From Corynebacterium pseudodiphtheriticum DSM 44287 (GTDB lineage: Bacteria; Actinomycetota; Actinomycetes; Mycobacteriales; Mycobacteriaceae), in assembly GCF_000688415.1 (NCBI RefSeq), contig NZ_JIAH01000005.1, positions 248,001-312,000 of the forward strand: a stretch of DNA of 64,000 nt, given 5' to 3'. Of this stretch, positions 1 through 9,589 are shown piece by piece. Made by a program: the position numbers and the translations under genes. The first letter of the stretch is position 1. Every line of letters starts with the position of its first letter. The notes below the pieces were generated by a model. The model saw only the letters and a list, made by a program, of their open reading frames with translations. It did not search any database and was not told the DNA's origin.

Positions 1-482
1 AGATCATCATCCGCCAGATGCTGCGCCGCGGTACGGTCATCGATTCCGGTACTACATCGTTGTTGCCGGGCAACCTGATCGACCTCTCCGAGGCCAAGCA
101 GGTCAACGCGGCCCAGGTCGCAGAGGGCGGACAGCCTGCCGAGATGCGTTCCGAGATCATGGGTATTACCAAGGCCTCCCTGGCTACCGAGTCGTGGCTG
201 TCGGCTGCTTCGTTCCAGGAGACCACCCGCGTTCTTACCGACGCCGCCATTAACAAGCGCTCTGACTCGTTGATCGGTCTGAAGGAAAACGTCATCATCG
301 GTAAGCTCATCCCGGCTGGTACCGGTATTAACCGTTACCGCAACATCACCGTTAAGCCGACGGAGGCTGCTCGCAATGCGGCATACTCTATCCCTACCTA
401 TGGTGACTCCATCTACGGCGACGATGGCTACAGTGACTTCACTGGCGCTTCCGTCCCACTGGACGAGACCTTCGAGCTCTAA
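1..482 (+). CDS. rpoC: RNA polymerase beta' subunit, C-terminal fragment
   Basis: Only the last ~159 codons lie in the window; the gene is cut by the left edge and reads from base 3. The visible end contains the conserved C-terminal beta' segments of the type [37 protein letters not shown] and LIPAGTG, which form the region next to the omega subunit. It is followed by a strong intrinsic terminator, so the rpoBC transcript ends here. Identity is clear from these motifs and from the rpsL-rpsG-fusA-tuf block 3.7 kb downstream. Confidence 0.97.
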   Translation, partial: IIIRQMLRRGTVIDSGTTSLLPGNLIDLSEAKQVNAAQVAEGGQPAEMRSEIMGITKASLATESWLSAASFQETTRVLTDAAINKRSDSLIGLKENVIIGKLIPAGTGINRYRNITVKPTEAARNAAYSIPTYGDSIYGDDGYSDFTGASVPLDETFEL

Positions 483-576
483 AGCGCTGTTTGTGTCCCG
501 CAGCTTCCATAGGCGCAGGGACCCACAGCATTAGGACTATTATCGCCACTCGGTGCTAGTCCTAAGCCGTTCTGCA

Positions 577-608
577 AGGCCCTATCCCTTTTCGGGGTAG
601 GGCCTTTT
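577..608 (+). terminator. Intrinsic terminator of rpoBC
   Basis: AAGGCCCTATCCC pairs with GGGGTAGGGCCTT across a short loop and runs into TTTT. It lies 95 bases after the rpoC stop codon. Confidence 0.85.
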
Positions 609-828
609 GCGCGCCCAGATCGTGCTTGGTGTTTAGACTCGAGTGAGCCTTGTGGGCGGGCTGAGCCGAAATTACCGGCATTTCAGACAGGTCAAGGCCG
701 TGCGTGCCTGGTGCACCACCTGGGTGTGGTGATTGTTCCCATAAGTGCTTGGAAAAACTTAGCCTTGGGTATAGCGTAAAGCGGGCTTAGAAACTTAAAA
801 GGATCATTAGAATTTCAGAAAGGCAGCC
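609..828 (+). other. ykoE leader region
   Basis: This non-coding stretch between the rpoC terminator and the ECF transporter holds a small hairpin (CACCAC at 714-719 with GTGGTG at 726-731) and the presumed ykoE promoter. A CTGAG string at 661-665 recalls the thiamine riboswitch, but the rest of that aptamer consensus (GAACCTGA, AATGCC and so on) was not found. Confidence 0.5.
749..777 (+). promoter_or_regulatory. Candidate ykoE promoter
   Basis: TTGGAA (749-754) and TAGCGT (772-777) are separated by 17 bases and lie about 50 bases before the ykoE start. The -10 fits the loose corynebacterial TAnnnT pattern. An overlapping TATAGC at 770-775 is an alternative. Confidence 0.35.
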
Positions 829-1452
829 ATGTCTGATCATTCCTCCAATGCGCGCGCGACAGCAGAACCGAAACGTAGCCTGACTTGGCGCCCGATCGAC
901 ATCGTCATCGTCGCCATCTTGGGTGTGGCGACTGGATTCATCTTCGTAGTCTGGAACAACATCGGTTACGCGTGGTTTACCGCTATGGATAATCTCACGC
1001 CAGGGCTGGGTGGTCTGGCGGTGGGCATTTGGCTGCTCGGTGGTGTGCTTGGTGGATTAATTATCCGGAAACCGGGTGCGGCGATCTTCGTCGAGGTTTT
1101 TGCGGCCAGTGTTTCTGCAGCTCTGGGTTCGCAATGGGGGCCGGAAACCCTCTATTCCGGTTTGGCACAGGGGTTGGGTGCGGAATTGATCTTCCTTATC
1201 TTTGCCTACCGCAAGTTTAATATCGTCGTCGCCACGCTTTCTGGTATCGGGGCAGGTGTTGGCGCCTGGACGTTGGAATTGTTCCTCTCTCCGAACCTGG
1301 CAAAATCGCTGGAATTCAACATTATCTACCTCGTATGCGTTGCCATTTCGGGTGCGATCCTGGCTGGCATTCTGGGTTTTTCGTTAATGAAGTCACTGGC
1401 GAAAACGAGTGCTCTCGACCGTTTCGCGGCTGGTCGGGAGCACCGCGCATAG
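829..1452 (+). CDS. ykoE: ECF transporter S component, YkoE type
   Basis: This 207-residue membrane protein has a short hydrophilic N-terminus (about 22 residues) and roughly six hydrophobic segments, for example near residues 24-44 and 59-79. The fold and its place before a double-ATPase ABC protein and an EcfT-like protein match the YkoE family, the substrate-binding S subunit of the YkoEDC energy-coupling-factor importer. In that family the substrate is thought to be hydroxymethylpyrimidine or thiamine; nothing here proves it and no thiamine riboswitch was found. The start follows GAAAGG with suitable spacing. It probably forms an operon with the next two genes. Confidence 0.8.
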   Translation: MSDHSSNARATAEPKRSLTWRPIDIVIVAILGVATGFIFVVWNNIGYAWFTAMDNLTPGLGGLAVGIWLLGGVLGGLIIRKPGAAIFVEVFAASVSAALGSQWGPETLYSGLAQGLGAELIFLIFAYRKFNIVVATLSGIGAGVGAWTLELFLSPNLAKSLEFNIIYLVCVAISGAILAGILGFSLMKSLAKTSALDRFAAGREHRA

Positions 1453-1512
1453 AGCTTCCGGACCAAAAACACTAGCTCTCCATCATTCGACACCAATCGC
1501 ATCCTTATCGAT

Positions 1513-2925
1513 ATGTCAGCAACAGCGGTCGAAATTGCTAATTACACCTGGAGGCATGCTGGGCGCGCGAAGCCAGCGATCGACAATCTGAACCTAGAGA
1601 TTGCGGCCGGCGAACGTGTGCTCATTTGTGGTAATTCGGGTTCAGGGAAATCCACTTTGGTCGCTGCCATCGCTGGTGTGTTGGGCGGTGATGAAGAAGG
1701 CGATGAATCTGGCCGGTTGTTGCTTGCAGATGCCAGCGGTAGAAAAGAGCCTGCAGGAACCTCAACACCAGTGGGCCTGGTATTACAGGATCCGGACTCG
1801 CAGGTAATAGCTGCACGCGTGGGGGACGACGTCGCATTTGGCTGCGAAAATCTAGGATTGGAGCGCACCGAAATTTGGTCCCGGGTCCGTGAGGCCCTGC
1901 CATTGGTGGGTTTGAATCTCCCGTTAGACCATCCGACTGCATTCTTGTCTGGTGGCCAAAAGCAGCGCTTGGCTCTGGCGGGTGTTATTGCCATGCGTCC
2001 GGGCATCATCATTTTGGACGAACCCACCGCGAATCTTGACCCCGAAGGCGCGCGTGACGTGGTGCAAGCGGTAACCAACGTTGTAAACCACACTGGAGCG
2101 ACATTGCTGGTCGTCGAGCATAATTATGACGTTTGGCTGCCATTATTAGAGCGTGGTTTGGAGTTTTCTGCAGGTAAACTTGTCGACGACGCACCGGCCA
2201 AAGACATCGTAAACCGGCGCCGCATTGGAAACCTCCCAGAGGCAGCGCCGAAGTTAGCAAACAATGCCGCAGCGCTCACGGCGCATGAGGTCATAGCAGC
2301 GGAACAACCTGCTCATTTGCCTGCACGCAGCCTGCACCTGCCTGAACATGCGTCGACGGTGCTTACCGGCGCTAATGGTACTGGTAAGACTACGCTGCTG
2401 ATGACGCTGGCGGGCTTGCGGCCTCTTGCCTCAGGCCGGATTGATTTGGCAGATTCTATCCGTGATGGCCTACGGGGCAACGTCGCAAAGTGGAAGTCTC
2501 GGCAGCTGGCCCAGCGCATTGGATATGTGTTTCAGAACCCGGAGCATCAATTTGTCGCCCGCACGGTATTGGAAGAACTGCAAGTGGGTCCGAAGGTGAT
2601 GGGTCTGGAGGTCAGTGCGCGCCGCTATGATGAGCTGTTGGAGCGGCTGTCCCTGGCCCATCTTGCACGAGCCAACCCCTTTACCTTGTCCGGTGGAGAA
2701 AAGCGGCGCCTTTCTGTGGCTACTGCCTTGATAGCCGCACCGAAATTATTGCTTTTCGACGAGCCGACTTTTGGGCAAGATCCCCATACCTTCGGCGAAC
2801 TGGTCGCAATTGTGCGTGGTTTGGTTGACGAAGGTGTAACCGTGGCCTCAGTGACGCACGATGAGAACTACCGTAATGCGCTTGGTGATAACCATGTCGA
2901 GTTGTTAGCGACAGGGGGTAAGTGA
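1513..2925 (+). CDS. ykoD: ECF transporter double ATPase, YkoD type
   Basis: This 470-residue protein fuses two ABC ATPase domains. The first has Walker A GNSGSGKST (about residues 40-48), signature LSGGQKQR and Walker B ILDEPTANLDP. The second has Walker A GANGTGKTT, signature LSGGEKRR and Walker B LLFDEPTFGQDP. Both sites look intact. Such a fusion replaces the separate EcfA and EcfA' subunits and powers uptake through the membrane partners encoded on either side. The 60-base gap to ykoE and near-overlap with ykoC support one transcript. Confidence 0.88.
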   Translation: MSATAVEIANYTWRHAGRAKPAIDNLNLEIAAGERVLICGNSGSGKSTLVAAIAGVLGGDEEGDESGRLLLADASGRKEPAGTSTPVGLVLQDPDSQVIAARVGDDVAFGCENLGLERTEIWSRVREALPLVGLNLPLDHPTAFLSGGQKQRLALAGVIAMRPGIIILDEPTANLDPEGARDVVQAVTNVVNHTGATLLVVEHNYDVWLPLLERGLEFSAGKLVDDAPAKDIVNRRRIGNLPEAAPKLANNAAALTAHEVIAAEQPAHLPARSLHLPEHASTVLTGANGTGKTTLLMTLAGLRPLASGRIDLADSIRDGLRGNVAKWKSRQLAQRIGYVFQNPEHQFVARTVLEELQVGPKVMGLEVSARRYDELLERLSLAHLARANPFTLSGGEKRRLSVATALIAAPKLLLFDEPTFGQDPHTFGELVAIVRGLVDEGVTVASVTHDENYRNALGDNHVELLATGGK

Positions 2926-2926
2926 G

Positions 2927-3730
2927 ATGGCTTCCGAGCAGATCCCTTCTGTAACGCTTATCCCTTCTGGGGCGCCGAAGATTAACCCGTTGACCCGCAT
3001 TTTGATCATGCTGTTGGTGACCACCCCTTTGTTGCTGAGCCTGGATTGGCTAAGCGCCACGGTCTCGTTGGTTATCACTATCGTGGCAGCTCTTATCGGG
3101 GGAGTGGGATGGAAGAAACTGGTGGCCACGCTTTGGCCTTTACTGTTGGTCGCGCCGTTGTCGGGCATCTCGATGCTGCTATATGGCGCCGAAGGCGGCG
3201 AGGTCTATTTCGAGTTTTGGTTGATGACGATCTCTGACAACTCCATTGAATTGGCCATTGCAATCATGATTCGAATCCTTGCGGTGGCGAGCCCGGTGAT
3301 TTTGTTGGCCCGGAATATTGATCCCACACGCTTGGGCGATGCGCTGGCACAGATAGTGCGTGTTCCGGACCGCTTTGTCATTGGTTCGGTGGCAGGTGTA
3401 CGAATGACGGGCTTGTTCAAAGACGATTGGGTGGCGATGAATCGCGCTCGTCGTGCTCGCGGCTTGGGTGATCGGGGAAGAATTGCCCATTTCTTCACTA
3501 TGGCTTTTGGCCTGTTGGTGCTGGCTTTAAGGCGTGGCGGCAAACTTGCCACCGCCATGGAAGCTCGTGGGTTTGGCCGCCGGCCGCTCTATGGGGAGCA
3601 CCGATCGTGGGCGCGGCCCTCGCGCTTGCGCACCGCAGATTGGCTGGCTTTGGGGCTTGCCCTCGTGTGTGCCGCAATCCCGGTGGTGGTCGCAGTGATG
3701 GTCGGCAGTTGGCGCTGGTTTGGTCTCTAA
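2927..3730 (+). CDS. ykoC: ECF transporter T component, YkoC type
   Basis: This 267-residue membrane protein starts one base after the ykoD stop. Several hydrophobic segments flank a cytoplasmic region carrying two Ala-Arg-Gly motifs, in RRARGLGDRG and MEARGFGRRP. Paired ARG motifs are the hallmark of EcfT proteins, where they dock the coupling helices onto the two ATPases. It should form the scaffold joining YkoD to the S component. No clear terminator follows. Confidence 0.85.
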   Translation: MASEQIPSVTLIPSGAPKINPLTRILIMLLVTTPLLLSLDWLSATVSLVITIVAALIGGVGWKKLVATLWPLLLVAPLSGISMLLYGAEGGEVYFEFWLMTISDNSIELAIAIMIRILAVASPVILLARNIDPTRLGDALAQIVRVPDRFVIGSVAGVRMTGLFKDDWVAMNRARRARGLGDRGRIAHFFTMAFGLLVLALRRGGKLATAMEARGFGRRPLYGEHRSWARPSRLRTADWLALGLALVCAAIPVVVAVMVGSWRWFGL

Positions 3731-4184
3731 TCTGCTTAGGTATCCGCTGTTCTGGCCGTATTTTGTTGTGCGGGGTGAAGGCCTTTGGACGGTGCTGGTG
3801 CGGCACTTGTCGACGCCGCTTGCTAAGGAAATACACTGAGTAAGCCAGTTGAGGGCCCAATCCAGGCCGGAAAATTGTTGCGCTCGGACAAACAGGTGCA
3901 CTGAGGCAATCTTCTCTGGCAAGGACGGTCCTGGATTGATAGCCCCGCCGATTGAACTCGCGCTTGAGAAGTGCTATCCTACGAGTTGGTTCGTCTCACT
4001 TAAGTGGTGGGATGATAAGTCTGATCATCTTCTTGGCGCAGAAACGCCAATGGAGACGTTCTGGACACGCGGAAGGGCCCCGGAAAAGAGCCCCCATTTT
4101 TGCGTGTTTGGATGCGTTGTCTAGTCCAGCTCCGGCTGGCGCCACAAAGGTGAAGAAAACTCAACCGACAAGAAAGACTGGTTT
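3731..4184 (+). other. rpsL upstream region
   Basis: This 454-base stretch has no convincing gene. Small frames across it show no family resemblance and lack good ribosome-binding sites. It contains the rpsL promoter at 3952-3980, implying a leader of about 200 bases. Nothing else was recognised in the leader. Confidence 0.55.
3952..3980 (+). promoter_or_regulatory. rpsL-rpsG promoter
   Basis: TTGAAC (3952-3957) and TATCCT (3975-3980) with an exact 17-base spacer give a good vegetative-type promoter about 205 bases before rpsL. Confidence 0.6.
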
Positions 4185-4553
4185 ATGCCAACTATTCAAC
4201 AGCTGGTCCGCAAGGGCCGCCACGATAAGAAGTCGAAGGTGGCAACCGCAGCGCTGAAGGGTTCCCCACAGCGTCGTGGTGTCTGCACTCGCGTCTACAC
4301 CACCACCCCAAAGAAGCCAAACTCGGCGTTGCGTAAGCTTGCTCGTGTTCGTCTGACCTCTGGTGTAGAGGTTTCGGCCTACATTCCAGGTGAGGGTCAC
4401 AACCTCCAGGAGCACTCCATGGTTCTGGTCCGTGGTGGACGTGTAAAGGACCTTCCAGGTATTCGTTACAAGATCGTCCGTGGCGCTCTTGACACCCAGG
4501 GTGTTAAGGACCGTAAGCAGGCTCGTTCCCGTTACGGCGCAAAGAAGGGGTAA
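4185..4553 (+). CDS. rpsL: 30S ribosomal protein S12
   Basis: This 122-residue protein has the S12 core [11 protein letters not shown] and [12 protein letters not shown]. It sits at the decoding centre of the small subunit. Lys43 and Lys88, the usual positions of streptomycin-resistance substitutions, are both lysine here. It is followed after six bases by rpsG. Confidence 0.98.
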   Translation: MPTIQQLVRKGRHDKKSKVATAALKGSPQRRGVCTRVYTTTPKKPNSALRKLARVRLTSGVEVSAYIPGEGHNLQEHSMVLVRGGRVKDLPGIRYKIVRGALDTQGVKDRKQARSRYGAKKG

Positions 4554-4559
4554 TAAACA

Positions 4560-5027
4560 ATGCGTAAGAATCAAGCTCCAAAGCGTCCAGTTGTTAAAGA
4601 CCCGATCTACCAGTCGGAGCAGGTATCCCAGCTGGTCAACAAGGTCCTGCTCGATGGTAAGAAAGCTACCGCTGAACGCATCGTGTATGGCGCTCTAGAT
4701 AAGTGCAAGGAAAAAACCGGAACTGACCCGTTGGGCACCTTGGAGAAGGCACTGGGCAACATCCGTCCAGACCTTGAGGTCCGTTCCCGCCGTGTCGGTG
4801 GCGCTACATACCAGGTTCCAGTAGAAGTACGCCCAAGCCGTGCGAACACTCTGGCCCTGCGCTGGCTGGTTACCTTTACCCGTAAACGTCGCGAGAACAC
4901 CATGATCGAGCGTCTAGCTAACGAGATCTTGGATGCCTCCAACGGTTTGGGTGCTTCCGTCAAGCGTCGTGAAGACACTCACAAGATGGCTGAAGCCAAC
5001 CGCGCTTTCGCCCACTACCGCTGGTAA
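4560..5027 (+). CDS. rpsG: 30S ribosomal protein S7
   Basis: This 155-residue protein has typical S7 segments [21 protein letters not shown] and [22 protein letters not shown]7 nucleates assembly of the 16S rRNA 3' domain and lines the E-site tRNA exit. The start codon follows rpsL by six bases, so the two genes are co-transcribed. Confidence 0.98.
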   Translation: MRKNQAPKRPVVKDPIYQSEQVSQLVNKVLLDGKKATAERIVYGALDKCKEKTGTDPLGTLEKALGNIRPDLEVRSRRVGGATYQVPVEVRPSRANTLALRWLVTFTRKRRENTMIERLANEILDASNGLGASVKRREDTHKMAEANRAFAHYRW

Positions 5028-5325
5028 TTCGCTGTTTAACCAGACTGCGAAGCTTCTCCCGTTGAGTTATGTCTCGGCACGGAAGCAAACGCAGTCCGGA
5101 CACGACAGATTGACCCGCAATGCGCCAGCCCAACCTGGAGGATTACGGGTCATTTGTTTAGCAGCCCGCATGCAAAATCGGCGACAAAAGCTTCGGCCAA
5201 GACTGTGCAAAGGACGTCGATAATAGCTAAACGGCTGCCAAACGAAACTTTTCGTGGCATTATCGCAATTAACGCGACTATCGCGCGGAAATTTACAGCA
5301 ACAACTATTTTGATGGGGTAAAACT

Positions 5326-7458
5326 GTGGCACAAGAAGTGCTTAAGGATCTAAACAAGGTTCGCAATATTGGCATCATGGCCCACATCGATGCTGGTAAA
5401 ACCACCACCACCGAGCGTATCTTGTTCTATACCGGTATTAACCGCAAGGTTGGTGAAACCCACGACGGTGGTTCGACCACCGACTGGATGGAGCAGGAAA
5501 AAGAGCGCGGTATTACCATTACTTCCGCTGCCGTTACCTGTTTCTGGGAAGGCAACCAGGTCAACATCATTGACACGCCTGGCCACGTCGACTTCACCGT
5601 CGAGGTTGAGCGTTCCCTGCGTGTGCTCGATGGCGCCGTAGCTGTTTTCGATGGCAAGGAAGGCGTTGAACCGCAGTCCGAACAGGTTTGGCGTCAGGCT
5701 GCGAAGTACGACGTTCCGCGTATCTGCTTCGTGAACAAGATGGACAAGCTCGGTGCAGACTTCTACTACACCGTGCAGACCATTATCGATCGTTTGGGTG
5801 CCAAGCCACTCGTTATGCAGCTCCCAATCGGCGTTGAGGATGATTTCGACGGCGTCGTCGACCTGCTGCAAATGAAGGCTTATATGTGGCCTGGCAAGGT
5901 CGAAGTCGGTGCTGAACCTCAGCTGACTGAGATTCCTGCAGACCTGCAAGAAAAGGCCGAAGAATACCGTGAGAAATTGGTCGAAGCTGTTGCTGAGACT
6001 GATGAAGAACTCATGGAAAAGTACTTCGGTGGCGAGGAAATCTCCATCGATGAGTTGAAGGCACAGATTCGTAAGCTGGTTGTTAACTCTGAAATCTACC
6101 CGGTTTACTGTGGTACTGCGTACCGCAACAAGGGTGTCCAGCCATTGCTGGACGCTGTCATTGATTTCTTGCCAAACCCAATGGACGTTGGCGAAGTCAT
6201 TGGCCACGAAATGGGCAACGAAGATGTTGAGATGCGTCGTAAGCCATCGGCTGAAGAACCGTTCTCCGGTCTGGCGTTTAAGATTGCTGCGCACCCATTC
6301 TTCGGCCAGCTGACATTCGTTCGCGTTTACTCCGGACGTGTGGAGCCAGGCAACGAAGTTCTGAACTCCACGAAGAATAAGAAGCAGCGAATCGGCAAGA
6401 TTTTCCAGATGCACGCCAACAAGGAAAACCCTGTTGACGAAGCACTCGCAGGAAACATCTACGCGATTATTGGTCTGAAAGACATCACCACCGGTGACAC
6501 CATCTGCTCCAAGGAAGACCCAATCATCCTGGAGTCCATGGACTTCCCGGATCCAGTTATCCAGGTTGCAATCGAGCCAAAGACCAAGGCTGACCAAGAG
6601 AAGCTATCGACCGCTATCCAGCGTCTCGCTGACGAGGACCCAACCTTTACCGTTAAGCTGGATGAAGAATCCGGCCAGACTGTTATCGGCGGCATGGGCG
6701 AGCTGCACTTGGACGTCCTGGTTGACCGCATGAAGCGCGAATTCAAGGTTGAGGCAAACATCGGTAACCCACAGGTTGCCTACCGCGAGACCATCCGTAA
6801 GTCGGTTGCTTCCTTGGACTACACCCACAAGAAGCAGACCGGTGGTTCCGGACAGTTCGCTAAGGTTATCGTCTCGATCGAGCCTTATGCTCCAGACGAG
6901 AGCGAGCTGGAGGAAGGCGAGAGCCCGTTGTACAAATTCGAGAACGCGGTTACTGGTGGCCGTATTCCGAAGGAGTACATCCCTTCAGTCGACGCAGGTA
7001 TCCAGGACGCCATGCAGTATGGCTACCTGGCTGGCTACCCGCTCGTCAACATCAAGGCAACCCTTGAAGACGGCGCTTACCACGACGTTGACTCTTCGGA
7101 GATGGCCTTCAAGCTGGCCGGATCCCAGGTACTAAAGGAAGCAGTAGCTAAGGCTAAGCCTGTGCTACTGGAGCCATTGATGGCCGTAGAGGTAGTTACG
7201 CCCGAAGAATTCATGGGTGACGTCATTGGCGACATCAATGCTCGCCGTGGACAGGTCGAATCCATGGATGACCGTTCCGGCGCCAAGGTCGTTAAGGCCC
7301 GCGTGCCGCTGTCCTCTATGTTCGGTTACGTTGGCGATCTGCGTTCCCGTACCCAAGGTCGTGCTAACTACACCATGGTTTTCGACTCCTACGGTGAAGT
7401 TCCACAATCTGTTGCAGAAGAAGTTATCGCCGCACGTACCGGCGGTTCCACAAACTAA
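5326..7458 (+). CDS. fusA: Elongation factor G
   Basis: This 710-residue GTPase drives translocation of the ribosome. G1 is AHIDAGKTT near the N-terminus, G3 is DTPGHVDF and G4 is NKMD; the later EF-G domains, including the YRETIRK region, are complete. The chosen start is GTG at 5326, preceded by GGGG, giving the usual [15 protein letters not shown] opening. A 298-base gap separates it from rpsG; I see no definite promoter there, so read-through from rpsL or an internal promoter are both possible. A GTGGGG/CCCCAC hairpin follows the stop codon but lacks a T-run. Confidence 0.98.
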   Translation: MAQEVLKDLNKVRNIGIMAHIDAGKTTTTERILFYTGINRKVGETHDGGSTTDWMEQEKERGITITSAAVTCFWEGNQVNIIDTPGHVDFTVEVERSLRVLDGAVAVFDGKEGVEPQSEQVWRQAAKYDVPRICFVNKMDKLGADFYYTVQTIIDRLGAKPLVMQLPIGVEDDFDGVVDLLQMKAYMWPGKVEVGAEPQLTEIPADLQEKAEEYREKLVEAVAETDEELMEKYFGGEEISIDELKAQIRKLVVNSEIYPVYCGTAYRNKGVQPLLDAVIDFLPNPMDVGEVIGHEMGNEDVEMRRKPSAEEPFSGLAFKIAAHPFFGQLTFVRVYSGRVEPGNEVLNSTKNKKQRIGKIFQMHANKENPVDEALAGNIYAIIGLKDITTGDTICSKEDPIILESMDFPDPVIQVAIEPKTKADQEKLSTAIQRLADEDPTFTVKLDEESGQTVIGGMGELHLDVLVDRMKREFKVEANIGNPQVAYRETIRKSVASLDYTHKKQTGGSGQFAKVIVSIEPYAPDESELEEGESPLYKFENAVTGGRIPKEYIPSVDAGIQDAMQYGYLAGYPLVNIKATLEDGAYHDVDSSEMAFKLAGSQVLKEAVAKAKPVLLEPLMAVEVVTPEEFMGDVIGDINARRGQVESMDDRSGAKVVKARVPLSSMFGYVGDLRSRTQGRANYTMVFDSYGEVPQSVAEEVIAARTGGSTN

Positions 7459-7688
7459 ATCGAGAAGAAGTGGGGAAATGGCTCCCCACCTGAGTCCGGG
7501 CGCCAAACATTCGGCAACTAACAACCCTGTTAAGCACCGTTTATTGGGTCGCTCGGCTCAATTCTCGCCGGGTTGCGGCCGCGCTGAGCTCATTACTTTC
7601 CGTTCTTTCGCATCGTAGATTATGAACTTTCCTAATCGCGAAGCCATTCGTCTCCGTTGATACAGAGCGGTTCAAGTGTTTAGGACAT

Positions 7689-7697
7689 TGCTAGAAT
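7689..7697 (+). promoter_or_regulatory. Candidate upstream tuf promoter (extended -10)
   Basis: TGC directly before TAGAAT (7692-7697) gives a TGn extended -10 element. No good -35 is seen at 16-18 bases, which is common for extended -10 promoters. Confidence 0.45.
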
Positions 7698-7751
7698 GGG
7701 CTGAGCCGGCCGTTACCCGATGGCCGTTGATCTGACTGATATGGTTACTTA

Positions 7752-7777
7752 AAACCGTTTATATGCATGAACGGTTT
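7752..7777 (+). promoter_or_regulatory. Inverted repeat before tuf
   Basis: AAACCGTT (7752-7759) and AACGGTTT (7770-7777) are perfect 8-base arms around a 10-base spacer. The repeat sits just upstream of, and overlaps the expected -35 area of, the second tuf promoter, so it could be an operator. It has no T-run and is unlikely to be a terminator. Confidence 0.5.
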
Positions 7778-7787
7778 GATATATCTG

Positions 7788-7796
7788 TGCCATAAT
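7788..7796 (+). promoter_or_regulatory. Candidate proximal tuf promoter (extended -10)
   Basis: TGC followed by CATAAT (7791-7796) forms an extended -10 about 140 bases before the tuf start. Confidence 0.45.
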
Positions 7797-7939
7797 TCTA
7801 GGATCAGGTAACGGGCACACCTGTAAGACGTTGCCTGCCGCTTGTCTGCGACCTAGTCGTAGACGACTTAGTAGGCAAAATATACAAACCACGTGGCTGC
7901 GAAGGTCGTAGCCACCGATAAAGTCCAGGAGGACATACA

Positions 7940-9130
7940 GTGGCAAAGGAGAAGTTCGAGCGTACGAAGCCGCATGTGAACATCGGCACTATCGGACACG
8001 TCGACCACGGCAAGACCACCACCACCGCAGCTATCACCAAGGTTCTGTCGGACAAGTATCCTGATGAAAACCAGGCATTCGCGTTCGACATGATCGACAA
8101 GGCTCCTGAGGAGAAGGAGCGCGGTATTACCATTAACATCTCCCACGTGGAGTACTCCACCCCTAAGCGCCACTACGCGCACGTGGACGCCCCAGGCCAC
8201 GCTGACTACATCAAGAACATGATCACTGGTGCCGCTCAGATGGACGGCGCTATCTTGGTTGTTGCAGCTACCGACGGCCCAATGCCACAGACTCGCGAGC
8301 ACGTTCTGCTGGCTCGCCAGGTTGGCGTTCCTTACATCCTGGTTGCACTAAACAAGTGCGACATGGTTGACGACGAGGAAATCCTCGAGCTCGTCGAGAT
8401 GGAGATCCGCGAATTGCTGGCTGACCAGGAATTCGACGAAGAAGCTCCAATCGTTCACATCTCCGCAGTCGGCGCCTTGGAAGGCGAAGAGAGGTGGGTT
8501 AACGCCATCGTTGAACTGATGGATGCTTGTGACGAGTCGATCCCTGATCCAGACCGTGCTACCGACAAGCCATTCCTGATGCCTATCGAGGACATCTTCA
8601 CCATTACCGGTCGTGGCACCGTTGTTACGGGTCGTGTTGAGCGTGGTTCCCTGAAGGTCAACGAAGAAGTCGAGATCATCGGCATCAAGGAAAAGTCCCA
8701 GAAGACCACCATCACCGGTATCGAAATGTTCCGCAAGATGCTGGACTACACCGAGGCCGGCGACAACGCTGGTCTGCTGCTTCGCGGTACCAAGCGTGAA
8801 GACGTTGAGCGTGGACAGGTTATCGTTGCTCCAGGTGCTTACAGCACCCACAAGAAGTTCGAAGGTTCCGTCTACGTTCTTTCCAAGGACGAGGGCGGCC
8901 GCCACACCCCGTTCTTCGACAACTACCGTCCTCAGTTCTACTTCCGCACCACCGACGTTACCGGTGTTGTTACCCTGCCTGAGGGCACCGAGATGGTTAT
9001 GCCTGGCGACAACGTCGACATGTCCGTCGAATTGATTCAGCCAGTCGCTATGGACGAGGGCCTGCGCTTCGCTATCCGCGAAGGTTCCCGTACCGTTGGT
9101 GCTGGTGTCGTTAACAAGATCCTGGATTAA
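7940..9130 (+). CDS. tuf: Elongation factor Tu
   Basis: This 396-residue GTPase delivers aminoacyl-tRNA to the ribosome. G1 is GHVDHGKTT (residues 19-27), G3 is DAPGHADY with Ala in place of the Cys common in proteobacteria, and G4 is NKCD. Domains II and III are complete. The GTG start follows a strong AGGAGG. It has its own promoter region and terminator, so it is probably monocistronic. Confidence 0.98.
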   Translation: MAKEKFERTKPHVNIGTIGHVDHGKTTTTAAITKVLSDKYPDENQAFAFDMIDKAPEEKERGITINISHVEYSTPKRHYAHVDAPGHADYIKNMITGAAQMDGAILVVAATDGPMPQTREHVLLARQVGVPYILVALNKCDMVDDEEILELVEMEIRELLADQEFDEEAPIVHISAVGALEGEERWVNAIVELMDACDESIPDPDRATDKPFLMPIEDIFTITGRGTVVTGRVERGSLKVNEEVEIIGIKEKSQKTTITGIEMFRKMLDYTEAGDNAGLLLRGTKREDVERGQVIVAPGAYSTHKKFEGSVYVLSKDEGGRHTPFFDNYRPQFYFRTTDVTGVVTLPEGTEMVMPGDNVDMSVELIQPVAMDEGLRFAIREGSRTVGAGVVNKILD

Positions 9131-9190
9131 TTCCTTGACTTGTTGGCGTAGTGTCAACGCCCATGGCGTTCACTAGGCTAGACGCTTTTC

Positions 9191-9221
9191 GCCGCTACCG
9201 AATTTTCGGTAGCGGCTTTTT
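9191..9221 (+). terminator. tuf terminator
   Basis: GCCGCTACCGAA pairs with TTCGGTAGCGGC around a minimal loop and is followed by TTTTT. It begins 61 bases after the tuf stop. Confidence 0.9.
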
Positions 9222-9355
9222 GCGTGGTGCGGGAGATTGTGTGTTGCAAGTCTATTAGGTTTAGCCGTACGTGCCCGGTTTACGCGGCTATTCGGTTGGA
9301 ATAGTGGCCGTGGTGCTGCAACGATCCCACCTGGAGTATTGCTGATTTACCTTCC

Positions 9356-9385
9356 TTGACAGGCGACTCCCTTACTATAGTAGGG
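9356..9385 (+). promoter_or_regulatory. Orphan promoter-like element with palindromic operator
   Basis: A consensus TTGACA (9356-9361) is followed by the perfect palindrome TACTATAGTA (9373-9382), flanked by CCCT and GGG. A TATAGT within the palindrome is only 14 bases from the -35; TAGTAG gives 16. The layout resembles a repressor-controlled promoter, but no gene follows on this strand. Confidence 0.4.
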
Positions 9386-9589
9386 TGCTGCGATTGCGTA
9401 ACCTTATACTTTTTCGCAACGGATCGAAAACAGATGTGATTCTGAAATTGTGGTCACGTATTGATGGCCACGCGAGGGAGAAGGTATTACGAACTCGTCG
9501 GGGTGAGGACCAGTTCGTTTTGATGTCTTGTGTTTTGTCAAGCTTTCTTCAACACCCAATGAGGTTTGCTAGGAATGGGGAAATAGCGA

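Larger units (their letters stand above)
7459..7939 (+). other. fusA-tuf intergenic region with tuf promoters
   Basis: This 481-base stretch has no gene. It carries two extended -10 promoters and an 8-base inverted repeat described separately, plus a leader of roughly 140-240 bases before tuf. The length suits a heavily transcribed, independently controlled tuf gene. Confidence 0.55.
9131..9589 (+). other. Region after tuf without a gene
   Basis: After the tuf terminator there is an orphan promoter-like element at 9356-9383, then sequence with no convincing frame up to the antiporter remnant. The base composition from about 9.4 kb is more AT-rich and uneven than in the neighbouring genes, as expected for decayed DNA. 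Confidence 0.5.

Noticed and set aside
609..828. Thiamine riboswitch before ykoE
   Set aside because: Only a CTGAG string matches; the other conserved TPP aptamer strings and helices were not found by eye.
4075..4096. Attenuator before rpsL
   Set aside because: Only a 4-base GGGC/GCCC stem can be drawn, too weak to support.
3849..4257. Small open frames before rpsL
   Set aside because: They overlap the promoter and leader, overlap each other in different frames and have no recognisable domain.
7470..7489. fusA terminator
   Set aside because: GTGGGG/CCCCAC can form a hairpin but no T-run follows, so I did not call termination.
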